Below are positions 43,867 to 51,116 of a stretch of 64,000 nt of DNA, one piece after another (the stretch's first letter is position 1; every line of letters starts with the position of its first letter). The notes below the pieces were generated by a model. It was not told where the DNA came from, made no database searches, and worked only from the letters and a program-made list of their open reading frames with translations. The translations under genes and the position numbers were made by a program. Source of the stretch: Saccharibacillus endophyticus. GTDB lineage: Bacteria > Bacillota > Bacilli > Paenibacillales > Paenibacillaceae. The stretch spans positions 310,001-374,000 of the forward strand of contig NZ_JAAZWE010000005.1 in the NCBI RefSeq assembly GCF_013185185.1, given 5' to 3'.

Positions 43867-45206
43867 TGGGCGGCTTGAATATGAAAGGCATGCCGATGAA
43901 TCCCCTGTTTAAAAAGCTGCGCAACCGATTCCTTATCGTCAATCTGGTCACGATCGTCATCATCATGCTGGTCGCCTTCGCCACGATTTATACCATTACT
44001 TATCGGCAGGTTCACGACGAGATCGGCATGGATCTGGAGCGCACGACGAATATGTACCGCAGCGGATTAAACGGGACGATGCCGGGCAGCGGAAATACGG
44101 GCGGCAACGGCTCGGGCTCGCAAAACGGCGGCTTCGATCGGGGCGAGCCTCCGATGAACGGCTTCGGCGGAAATAACGCGCCGGAGCGCTCGGTCTCGTT
44201 CATGCTGCTGACCGACGCTTCGGGTGCGCTGATCGATACGGAATCGCGTTTCAGCATGACGGAAGACGACTATGCCCAAGCGCTTGCGCAGGCGGTCGCC
44301 GACGGCAAAGACAGCGGCGGCTTCACGCTCAGCAACAGCCGTTGGACGTTCCAAAAGATGCAGACGGAAGACGGAACGATGTACGTATTTATCGACACGA
44401 CGTCCCGCGAAGAGATTTTGACCACGCTGATCTACGCATTCCTCGCCGTAGGACTGGCGATGTTGGTCGTCTTGTTCTTTTTCAGCCGATTCTTCGCCAA
44501 CCGCTCGATCGAGCCGGTGCGCGAAGCGTTCGAGAAGCAGAAGCAATTTATCGGAGATGCCTCCCACGAGTTGAAAACGCCGCTTGCGGTCATCAACACC
44601 AACGCGGACGTGCTGCTGGCGAACCGGGACGAGACGATCCGCAGTCAGGAAAAGTGGCTGCGTTATATCAAGTCCGAGACGGAACGCATGGCGAAGCTGA
44701 CAGGCGACCTGCTTTACCTGACCGAGATGGACGATTCCCGCTCGAATATGGTTCAGGCTCGTTTCGATCTGAGCGATGCGGTGGAGAACGTCATGCTGAC
44801 GATGGAAGCCGTTGTTTTCGAAAAGGATCTGACGCTCGACTACGAAATCGAACCCGCGCTCGGTATCGCGGGCAGCCGCGAGCAGATCGTGCAGGTCACG
44901 ATGATCCTGCTGGACAACGCGATCAAATACGCGAATGCGCAGGGCCGGATCGACGTATCGCTGAAGCAGGAACACGGCGAAATCGCGTTGTCGGTAAGCA
45001 ACACGGGCGAAGGCATTCCCGCCGAGCACCTGCCGCGGGTATTCGACCGCTTTTACCGCACCGACCAATCGCGTACCCGCTCGCAGGGCGGACACGGGCT
45101 GGGACTTGCGATCGCGCGTTCGATCGTGGAGCAAAACAAAGGCCGGATCTCGGCGAAAAGCACGGTCGGCGAAAAGACGACGTTTACCGTGCAGTTTCCG
45201 GCTTGA
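43866..45206 (+). CDS. Sensor histidine kinase (CiaH-like)
   Basis: 446 aa. Its start overlaps the response regulator stop by one base (TAATG). Two transmembrane helices (about 23-45 and 180-205) enclose an extracytoplasmic domain containing a low-complexity Gly/Ser/Asn loop (about 77-105). The HisKA box is IGDASHELKTPLAVI. HATPase motifs are DNAIKYAN, VFDRFYRTDQSR and GHGLGLAIA. No HAMP domain is evident, as in CiaH. It probably senses a cell-surface or wall-polymer cue. Confidence 0.92.
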   Translation: MGGLNMKGMPMNPLFKKLRNRFLIVNLVTIVIIMLVAFATIYTITYRQVHDEIGMDLERTTNMYRSGLNGTMPGSGNTGGNGSGSQNGGFDRGEPPMNGFGGNNAPERSVSFMLLTDASGALIDTESRFSMTEDDYAQALAQAVADGKDSGGFTLSNSRWTFQKMQTEDGTMYVFIDTTSREEILTTLIYAFLAVGLAMLVVLFFFSRFFANRSIEPVREAFEKQKQFIGDASHELKTPLAVINTNADVLLANRDETIRSQEKWLRYIKSETERMAKLTGDLLYLTEMDDSRSNMVQARFDLSDAVENVMLTMEAVVFEKDLTLDYEIEPALGIAGSREQIVQVTMILLDNAIKYANAQGRIDVSLKQEHGEIALSVSNTGEGIPAEHLPRVFDRFYRTDQSRTRSQGGHGLGLAIARSIVEQNKGRISAKSTVGEKTTFTVQFPA

Positions 45207-45248
45207 TCGACAACACGGACATATACCGAAAAAGACATCCTCGAAACA

Positions 45249-45333
45249 AAATGTTGCAAGCCTCATACTCTGCCCCGGTTGCGCGATCAATCCGCAATCC
45301 GAGAGGGAACGACGAGAGCTTGCAGCATTTTTT
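45249..45333 (+). terminator. Possible long-loop terminator after the sensor kinase
   Basis: aaatgttgcaagc (45249-45261) pairs with gcttgcagcattt (45318-45330), which is followed by TTTTTA. The loop is about 56 nt, so efficiency is uncertain. Confidence 0.45.
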
Positions 45334-45356
45334 ATATCTATTCGGGTACTCGCTGT

Positions 45357-46493
45357 TTATTCCGCAATCAAACGCGGACTCTTTGTACCTGTTACGGCAC
45401 CGTTTTTACCCAATACCGCCGACCCGTCACCGTTTGCGGCAAAGTCGAAAGCATAACCGTAGTTTGCAGGCGCCCGGAACGATTCAAGCTGCTCTGCCGT
45501 GAATACGCCGGAGATGTACGTGTACTCGACCTTCTCCAGATTGCCTTGATACGTCCAAGCTTGAGCATAATCGATGTCGTAGCCGAGTGACTGGAGACGC
45601 TTCAGCTCTGCGGCTCCTTCGGCGCTTTGTTCATCGATCGGTGATCCGTTTTTGAACAGCGTCACCGCAACCTGTACCTTCGTGCTTGGAGCGGTCCGTT
45701 CGTCAATCGCCTGCTGCACGCTGCCTGTCGAGAAGAACTTGCCGTTCTCCGGAGCTGCATAAAGACCGGCTGCCGGAGCCGTTATCGGTTGTTCATGCGG
45801 CAGCACGTCGATGATTCGTTCATCATTCGAGTTCGCTTGATTCGAAGAACTTTTCTCCAAAAACTCCACCGCGTTGTATAAGATCACGGCTGCTTCCGCT
45901 CGTGTAATCTCCTGCGTCGGGTCAAAGTTACGCTCGGAATCCAAATCCGCAATGCCGAATACGATCGCCAACTGTACGGAATCCAGATATGCCGGGTTAA
46001 GCTTTTCGCCGTCCGCGATATCTTGGGCAACTACGTCGATAGCCGGCATATTGCCTACAGCTTGAAGACCCGTCATCACGTAATCGATATACTGCTCGCG
46101 GGTGATCGTTGCCGACGGACTGACCGACTTCGGGATATCGACGCCGTTGTAGTACGCATAACTGAACGCGTTGGCGTACCAAGCGTTTTCTTTGACAGCC
46201 GGGAAAAGGGTATTCAGCGCGATCAACGCATCCGTCAAAGGTTTCTCGTCCAGCTTGAACCCGTTGACGATAAGCTGAAGCGCTTCGGCCTGCGTTAATT
46301 TCGACTGCGGCGCGAAGGCGGTTTTACTCACGCCGTTGACGATCTTTTTGTCATGCAGCGCGAGAATCTTGTCGTGACCCGCTACGTTTTGCAAATCGCG
46401 GAAGTTCGTAGCAGATGCGGCCGAAGCGGCACCGCCTAGGGAAGCAGCAAGCAGGGAAGCGGACAGGACAGTGGTTGCGATTTTTTTATACAT
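45357..46493 (-). CDS. SLH-domain protein with anti-sigma-like C-terminal domain
   Basis: 378 aa from ATG 46493 behind AAGGAGG. Signal peptide ending GAASAAS. Three degenerate SLH domains span about residues 28-210 (KIVNGVSKTAFAPQSKLTQAE, ISPSATITREQ-like, FDPTQEITRAEAAVIL). The C-terminal region, from about 270, matches the C-terminal part of the adjacent anti-sigma protein: VAVTLFKNGSPID, ELKRLQSLGYDIDYAQAWTY, LTAEQLESF-type and YGYAFDFAANGDG. An ECF-type promoter lies upstream (46551-46573), so it is a likely target of the neighbouring sigma factor. Confidence 0.88.
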   Translation of the reverse strand: MYKKIATTVLSASLLAASLGGAASAASATNFRDLQNVAGHDKILALHDKKIVNGVSKTAFAPQSKLTQAEALQLIVNGFKLDEKPLTDALIALNTLFPAVKENAWYANAFSYAYYNGVDIPKSVSPSATITREQYIDYVMTGLQAVGNMPAIDVVAQDIADGEKLNPAYLDSVQLAIVFGIADLDSERNFDPTQEITRAEAAVILYNAVEFLEKSSSNQANSNDERIIDVLPHEQPITAPAAGLYAAPENGKFFSTGSVQQAIDERTAPSTKVQVAVTLFKNGSPIDEQSAEGAAELKRLQSLGYDIDYAQAWTYQGNLEKVEYTYISGVFTAEQLESFRAPANYGYAFDFAANGDGSAVLGKNGAVTGTKSPRLIAE

Positions 46494-46550
46494 GGGAAGT
46501 TCCTCCTTGAAGGGGTTGAATGGGTTTGTTTTTGACGTTCTACCCTACAA

Positions 46551-46573
46551 GACGGAGATTTTATATTTCGGTT
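46551..46573 (-). promoter_or_regulatory. ECF-type promoter of the SLH gene
   Basis: The minus strand reads AACC (46573-46570), 15 bp, CGTC (46554-46551), the classical -35/-10 pair of ECF sigma factors. The identical spacing precedes the sigma gene at 47892-47914. Confidence 0.7.
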
Positions 46574-46590
46574 ATTCTGGCGACAACATT

Positions 46591-47265
46591 TTATTTGGTT
46601 TTCGCTTTCGATTCGGATCGAACGCCGTTTTCTGCCGGCACGGGCGTGCCGTCAGCGTTGGTCGCGAAGCGGAACGCGTAGCCGTATTCGGACGAAGCCG
46701 GGAAGTTCTTCAGCTGCTCCGCCGTTAATAGGCCTGCTGCATACAAATAATCAACCTGTCCGCCTTCGCCTTGATACGTCCACGACTCGGCATAACCCAC
46801 CTGCAATCCCAGCTCTTGAAGCCGCTTCAACTCGCGATGCGTATCGAAGCTGCCTACATTAAGCGGCGTGTCGTCCGCGAACAGATCGATTGCGACAAAA
46901 TACTTCGTTCTGGAATCCTTGTTCGTCTCGAATGCGTGCCGAACCGAATCGAAATATACGATTTGACCGTTGCCCGGAGTAACCACACTGCTTGAAGGCT
47001 CATTTCCGATTGCCCGGTCGACGACCGGCCCGGATGCCGTATAGGTTACATTGCCATCGCGGTTGAACAAGCCGTCGTTGAAAATCAATAGCAATGCCGC
47101 CGCTATCAGAACGGAGGATAGTGCAGCTTGCCATAGTAGCCGCCCCTTGTTCCGGTTTCGATCCGCGCGGCCTGTCGGCTGTTCCGCCATAGCCTGCTCC
47201 ATTCGCTCCAACAATTCATCGTCGACTTCGCCAATCGCTTGGTACAATCGTTCTTCATTATTCAC
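46591..47265 (-). CDS. Putative anti-sigma factor of the ECF sigma gene
   Basis: 224 aa from GTG 47265, which overlaps the sigma stop codon (GTGA). The N-terminal about 45 cytoplasmic residues (YQAIGEVDDELLERMEQAM) are followed by one transmembrane helix (about 47-65, LLWQAALSSVLIAAALLLIF) and an extracytoplasmic domain. From about residue 115 this domain resembles the SLH protein's C-terminus: FVAIDLFADDTPL, ELKRLQELGLQVGYAESWTY and EYGYAFRFATNADG. There is no zinc-binding HxxxCxxC motif. The gene order and topology identify it as the membrane anti-sigma factor. Confidence 0.82.
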   Translation of the reverse strand: MNNEERLYQAIGEVDDELLERMEQAMAEQPTGRADRNRNKGRLLWQAALSSVLIAAALLLIFNDGLFNRDGNVTYTASGPVVDRAIGNEPSSSVVTPGNGQIVYFDSVRHAFETNKDSRTKYFVAIDLFADDTPLNVGSFDTHRELKRLQELGLQVGYAESWTYQGEGGQVDYLYAAGLLTAEQLKNFPASSEYGYAFRFATNADGTPVPAENGVRSESKAKTK

Positions 47266-47849
47266 GGCTGCATCCCTTCTTTCTCCAGATACTCTTTCAA
47301 TTTGCCCCGGGTGCGGAACAGGCTCGCTTTGATATTGTTCTCCTTCACGCCGAACTTCGCCGCGATCTCGGCCAGCGGCATGCTATGCCAATATCGGGCC
47401 AGAAAGAGATTGCAGGCACTCTCGGGCAGCGTGCGCAAAAAGTCGTTGATCACGCGTCCGAGTTCCCGATCCAGCACCAGACTTTCCGTATCCGGGCCGC
47501 CGGGAATCGCTTCGCTCAATTCTTCGAGAATAGGCGATATTTCGCCGCCGCGCCGTTTGGCCTTTTTGCTGCGGAATTTATCGAGCGACAGATTGCGTAC
47601 GATACGGCCGACGAAAAACGACAGATTGCCGGGGCGCTGCGGCGGAATGGCGTTCCAGGTACGCAGCCACGTATCGTTGACGCATTCCTCCGCGTCCTCC
47701 GTGCTGCGCAGGATATTATAGGAAATGGAATAGCAGTATCGGCCGTATTCTCGCGAAGCTTCGCCGATCGCCGATTCGCTGCGGTGCCAGAATAAATCAA
47801 TGATTTTCTCGTCTTGCGATTCGCTGATTGAGCTGGATGGACTGTTCAA
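47262..47849 (-). CDS. ECF-type RNA polymerase sigma factor
   Basis: 195 aa from TTG 47849, with AAAGGAG 7 nt upstream. Region 2 is EYGRYCYSISYNILRSTEDAEECVNDTW, seen here in two blocks (RYCYSISYNIL and STEDAEECVNDTWL). Region 4 is LPESACNLFLARYWHSMPLA then EIAAKFGVKENNIKASLFRT. The size fits ECF sigma factors, and it is translationally coupled to its anti-sigma factor. The upstream AACC-N15-CGTC promoter indicates autoregulation. Confidence 0.93.
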   Translation of the reverse strand: MNSPSSSISESQDEKIIDLFWHRSESAIGEASREYGRYCYSISYNILRSTEDAEECVNDTWLRTWNAIPPQRPGNLSFFVGRIVRNLSLDKFRSKKAKRRGGEISPILEELSEAIPGGPDTESLVLDRELGRVINDFLRTLPESACNLFLARYWHSMPLAEIAAKFGVKENNIKASLFRTRGKLKEYLEKEGMQP

Positions 47850-47891
47850 TGTAAGGCTCCTTTCCGGGATTGCGCTCCCTTTATGATTACA

Positions 47892-47914
47892 GACGAAAAT
47901 CTTGAAGATTGGTT
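47892..47914 (-). promoter_or_regulatory. ECF-type autoregulatory promoter of the sigma gene
   Basis: The minus strand reads AACC (47914-47911), 15 bp, CGTC (47895-47892), then about 42 bp to the TTG start. Same spacing as before the SLH gene. Confidence 0.7.
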
Positions 47915-47944
47915 ATGCGAGGATTCGGAAAAAATCCGGACAGC

Positions 47945-47968
47945 AAAAAGCCGCCTGAAAGGCGGCTG
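47945..47968 (-). terminator. Rho-independent terminator of the SEC-C protein gene
   Basis: Minus strand AGCCGCC-TTTC-AGGCGGCT followed by TTTTTGC, about 110 bp past the stop at 48080 and ahead of the sigma promoter. Confidence 0.8.
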
Positions 47969-48008
47969 AGGTGTCAGATCGTTAAAATCCTATTCGTTGG
48001 AGAAGCTT

Positions 48009-48066
48009 GGGCGCTGCGGGAGAAATTCGTTCGAGACGCCTTCTCGCTGAATTTCCTCTCCGCTTA
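48009..48066. repeat. Dispersed palindrome, family 1, short copy E
   Basis: GGGCGCTGCGGGAGAAATTCG faces CTGAATTTCCTCTCCGC, with GAGACGCCTTCTCG in the centre. The GGAGAAATTC and GACGCCTT blocks match copies C and D. It lies between the sigma promoter and the SEC-C gene. Confidence 0.55.
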
Positions 48067-48079
48067 ACTGCTTCTGATT

Positions 48080-48658
48080 TTAAAGCGTACTGCCTTCGAC
48101 CTGTATGTCCAGCTCGAACACTTCCGGCTCTTCGCCTTCAGCGGCACGCTTCAGGGAACTATTTAACAGATTTCCGTCTTCGTCCGTCGTCAGTACGGCT
48201 CCGTCAATCGGCGCCGCTTCGCTTATGCCTTCGGCCAGCGTCGATGCGGCGAACGCCATCAACGGACGCAGAATTTCTTGTTCTTGGAATTCGCCGAAGA
48301 CGAGGGCACCCCAGAGTCGGTTGGCCAGAGCTTGAAGCAGGCGGCGCTCCGTGGGCAGGAAGCCTTCGCCGTAGCGGGTAAAAGCATGCAGGCTCGCTCC
48401 GTCCAGATCGTCCAGGGCGTCTCCGGCGAGTTCCATGAGTTCGGCATCGAGTTCTTCCGAACGCGCTTCGTTTTGCAAACGGTCGTTCAGCGCAGTAACG
48501 CGGTTGATATAGTAGCTTCGCGGCGTGAAGGTCGGATCTGCCTTTTTGCGTTCCGCGAACTTCACGGAGTCTGCGAAGGCGATATCTCGATCAATGCAGC
48601 ACTTCTTGTACTTTTTGCCCGAACCGCAGAAGCACGGGTCGTTTCTTCCGATTTTCAA
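48080..48658 (-). CDS. SEC-C motif protein
   Basis: 192 aa. The first 22 residues are a complete SEC-C zinc motif, IGRNDPCFCGSGKKYKKCC, as at the C-terminus of SecA but placed at the N-terminus here. The remainder is acidic and helical, with no recognised domain (about residues 60-140 LMELAGDALDDLDGASL, ERRLLQALANRLW). Proteins of this type often interact with ribosomes, SecB-like or helicase partners, but nothing here indicates which. Confidence 0.82.
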   Translation of the reverse strand: MKIGRNDPCFCGSGKKYKKCCIDRDIAFADSVKFAERKKADPTFTPRSYYINRVTALNDRLQNEARSEELDAELMELAGDALDDLDGASLHAFTRYGEGFLPTERRLLQALANRLWGALVFGEFQEQEILRPLMAFAASTLAEGISEAAPIDGAVLTTDEDGNLLNSSLKRAAEGEEPEVFELDIQVEGSTL

Positions 48659-48689
48659 TCGACTCTCTCCTTTTTCAACGATAATCTAG

Positions 48690-48788
48690 TAGCTTGTCTC
48701 GCTTAAATCTAGGGTTTGCGATTGAATGAAACGTGCATGGTTCTAGTACGTTTCAGGCAAGCGTAATCCTACATTAATTCGAGACAAG
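48690..48788. repeat. Dispersed ~100-bp palindrome, family 3, copy 1
   Basis: GTAGCTTGTCTCG at the left pairs with CGAGACAAG at the right. Next, TTAAATCTAGGGTTTGCG pairs with AAGCGTAATCCTACATTAA, and the tip TGAAACGTGC pairs with GTACGTTTCA. Same layout as 56765-56863. Confidence 0.75.
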
Positions 48789-48794
48789 TCACTG

Positions 48795-48866
48795 GTACCT
48801 TATCAACTCTTAATCATAGGATTATGTTCGCTGGGCATAACCTTGCTTTTAGCGTTGATAAGGTAC
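48795..48866. repeat. Dispersed palindrome, family 3, copy 2 (abutting a stop codon)
   Basis: GTACCTTATCAAC and its inverted copy GTTGATAAGGTAC enclose CATAGGATTATG / CATAACCT, as in the other family 3 copies but without the inner tip. Its right edge touches the stop codon of the 48866-49447 gene. No T-run follows on either side. Confidence 0.7.
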
Positions 48867-49447
48867 TATTCCGGCTCGGCACTTTCGACGGTCAATTCTT
48901 CCGGGGAGGCGGCATGCTCGTACTCGCTCAGCCGCCCTTCGTAGACCAGCATCATGCGCTCGCTCTGACGAAAATCGTCCGGCGTGACGAGCGCGGGCAG
49001 CTTGTTCCAGATCTTGATGCCCGACCGATGCAGAATCTCCGCCACGAATTGCGAACAGAAATACGAGTTGCTGAACTCCACCGGCTCTTTGAACGCCACG
49101 CCGACGATGCCGAGCAAATTGTACAGATACTTTTCCCGGCTGCGGATAAAAACGTTCAGCACCCGCTTCATTTTCTCGACCTCGCGCTCCGACACCTTCA
49201 GTTCGTAGATGACGCAGGTCGTATTCGGATAGCGGCTGAATGTGCCGGTACGAATGTCTTCGCGCACAAAGCCGCCGTCGATCGGATTGTACGGATTTTT
49301 CCGGCCGAAGCTGTACAGCTCCGTCAACTCGCGATCGAACGAGATCGAAGCATGATTGTAAGGCGCACGCGTGTAAACCCGGATCATTCGAGTAAACAGC
49401 GTGCCGGTATTGGTCAGTAGAATATACACGGATCGTTGATCCGCCAT
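48866..49447 (-). CDS. Permuted papain-like (YiiX/YaeF-type) putative amidase
   Basis: 193 aa from ATG 49447, 9 nt after GGAAGGGG. An in-frame TTG at 49582 with a weaker site would add 45 residues. The circularly permuted NlpC/P60 arrangement is visible: the His in APYNHASISFD near the N-terminus and the Cys in SYFCSQFVAEIL near the C-terminus, with GFVREDI between. Members act on amide or lipid-linked bonds, often in the envelope, but no signal peptide is seen here. The substrate is unknown. Confidence 0.72.
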   Translation of the reverse strand: MADQRSVYILLTNTGTLFTRMIRVYTRAPYNHASISFDRELTELYSFGRKNPYNPIDGGFVREDIRTGTFSRYPNTTCVIYELKVSEREVEKMKRVLNVFIRSREKYLYNLLGIVGVAFKEPVEFSNSYFCSQFVAEILHRSGIKIWNKLPALVTPDDFRQSERMMLVYEGRLSEYEHAASPEELTVESAEPE

Positions 49448-49648
49448 GGTCAATTTCCCCTTCCGCCTGGGCGCAGGGCTGACGAAATACGGCCTTTTTT
49501 TTTCGGGTGCATGGATCGCTTCCGCTTCAATGTTACGAACGATCCGCGCGCCGGGCCAAGTTTCATATTGCGCCTTTTTCAATGATTCCCTTATGATAGC
49601 ATAGTCAAGCGGTCGCGACTGCTATTTTATCCTTAAGTTGGTGATGAT

Positions 49649-50566
49649 GTGTTCAGTTCATATATCGTGCTTTTGATCGTGCTCGCCGTGCTGATTGCCG
49701 CGAATCTGGTGTATGTGTTCGTCAGCCGCAAGCAGCCGGGCAAAGACTACTCCTCGATCGGCACGCGCATGAAAACCTGGTGGGGCATGTTCTTCATTTT
49801 CTGCCTCGCCACCTTATTTACGCCTGCCGTCTCGCTCGTCTCCTTGATGCTGCTCTGCTTCTTCGCGCTTCAGGAATATTTCTCCATGATCCGAGGCACG
49901 CGCAAAGCGGATCGGCGGCTTTTTCTCTGGGCATACCTCGCGATTCCGGTACAGTTCTACTGGATCTACACGGGCTGGTACGGCATGTTCATCGTGTTCA
50001 TTCCGCTGTACGTGTTTCTCGTGCTCCCGATTCCGCGTCTTTTGGGCAAAGGAACGTTCGGCTTCCTGCGCAGCGTCAGCTCCACCCAATGGGGCCTCAT
50101 GCTCATGGTATTCGGTCTCAGCCATTTGGCGTATTTCCAGTTCGCGACCCCGGAGTTCGGCGGCGGGCTGGTGCTGTTTCTCGTCGTGTTGACCCAGATC
50201 AACGATGTCGTACATACTCTCGCGTCGCTTTATTTCGGAAAAAGAAAGGTCGTGCCGACCGCCAATCCGCAGTTGACCTGGGAAGGATTCGTATGCGCGT
50301 TCATCGTCACGACGGGAGCTTCGCTGGCACTGGCCCCGTATCTGACGCCGTTCAGTCCGACCGCCGCGGCCTGGTTTGGCGCGCTGCTCGCCCTTGCGGG
50401 ATTTTTCGGCAGCCTGACCGTTTCCGTACTGAAACGCGATCTGCTCGTCGGCGACGAAGACAAAGCCTCGACGCTCAAGAAGAGTTACCTCAGCCAAATC
50501 GATAGCCTTACCTATACCGCTCCGGTCTTTTTCCACGTGGTACGCTATTTCTTCGAATTTATGTAA
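49649..50566 (+). CDS. CdsA-like phosphatidate cytidylyltransferase paralog
   Basis: 305 aa from GTG 49649, with eight or so transmembrane segments. It has the CTP-transferase signatures TQINDVVHTLASLYFGKRKV, TWEGF and SVLKRDL, and the terminal IDSLTYTAPVFFHVVRYF. In canonical CdsA, SxxKR is followed by K-D..PGHGGxLDRxD. Here that stretch is replaced by STLKKSYLSQIDSL, so only the final Asp remains. This suggests a YnbB-like paralog with altered substrate or activity rather than the housekeeping CdsA. Monocistronic, with a terminator at 50581. Confidence 0.78.
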   Translation: MFSSYIVLLIVLAVLIAANLVYVFVSRKQPGKDYSSIGTRMKTWWGMFFIFCLATLFTPAVSLVSLMLLCFFALQEYFSMIRGTRKADRRLFLWAYLAIPVQFYWIYTGWYGMFIVFIPLYVFLVLPIPRLLGKGTFGFLRSVSSTQWGLMLMVFGLSHLAYFQFATPEFGGGLVLFLVVLTQINDVVHTLASLYFGKRKVVPTANPQLTWEGFVCAFIVTTGASLALAPYLTPFSPTAAAWFGALLALAGFFGSLTVSVLKRDLLVGDEDKASTLKKSYLSQIDSLTYTAPVFFHVVRYFFEFM

Positions 50567-50580
50567 AAGGCAAGCTGCAT

Positions 50581-50617
50581 GCGCATGCGTCCGTGAATGG
50601 GCTCATGCGCTTTTTTG
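50581..50617 (+). terminator. Terminator after the CdsA-like gene
   Basis: GCGCATG (50581-50587) pairs with CATGCGC (50604-50610), followed by TTTTTTGC. The 550-bp gap that follows, up to 51116, holds a GTCGC-TTTTTT-GCGAC hairpin near 50807 and the promoter/operator region listed next. I see no gene in it. Confidence 0.7.
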
Positions 50618-50988
50618 CGACCTCCGAATCTGTTGCAAAAGTGCCTATTCGATTCTCTTCACCATTTCGTCACATGTACGCCCCTAAGCTTATGTTGCCG
50701 GATGCAGCCTCGTTTTTTGCTTTTCCGCATTTCATATCTCTTGTACCGGACTTCCCTCATTGCGATTTCGGATGAATCATAAGACTTTCCGTCTTCCATG
50801 AAAGTTGTCGCTTTTTTGCGACGGATCAAACTTCCGCGTTATCCTGCTGCGCAATCTGAATGTAGCGGACAGAAGAAGGTGGATTGAAGTCCATTTTCAA
50901 AAAAATATTCACTTTCTTCTCTGCTTATGCGATACAGTCGCATTTTCGCTACACTTTCGGGGTGGTTTTTTCAAAGCTTCATAAGATA

Positions 50989-51069
50989 TTGACGGTACTT
51001 TTTGTTCGCGTTATTCTTCAAGTGAAAGTTTTCACTTAATAACTTTTCGCTTAAAGTGAATTATTTCAC
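50989..51069 (+). promoter_or_regulatory. Sigma-A promoter with GTGAAA palindromic operators before the CoA-transferase operon
   Basis: -35 TTGACG (50989-50994), 17-bp spacer, -10 TATTCT (51012-51017). Immediately downstream AAGTGAAAGTTTTCACTT (51020-51037) is a near-perfect palindrome, and AAAGTGAATTATTTCAC (51053-51069) is a second one. Sites overlapping the transcription start suggest repression. No sigma-54 promoter (GG-N10-GC type) is seen. Confidence 0.6.
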
Positions 51070-51116
51070 ATTTTAAACTTAACGTTTTTTCCATTCTTAT
51101 TAAGGAGTGATTGAAT

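Noticed and set aside
48690..48866. Possible tRNA, riboswitch or structured RNA gene
   Set aside because: No acceptor/CCA end, T-loop or known aptamer core. The structure is a simple extended palindrome matching 56765-56863, so it is listed as a repeat.
50989..51069. Sigma-54 promoter for the CoA-transferase operon
   Set aside because: No GG-N10-GC with TGGCAC/TTGCA-like halves upstream of 51117, whereas a sigma-A-like pair with 17-bp spacing is present.
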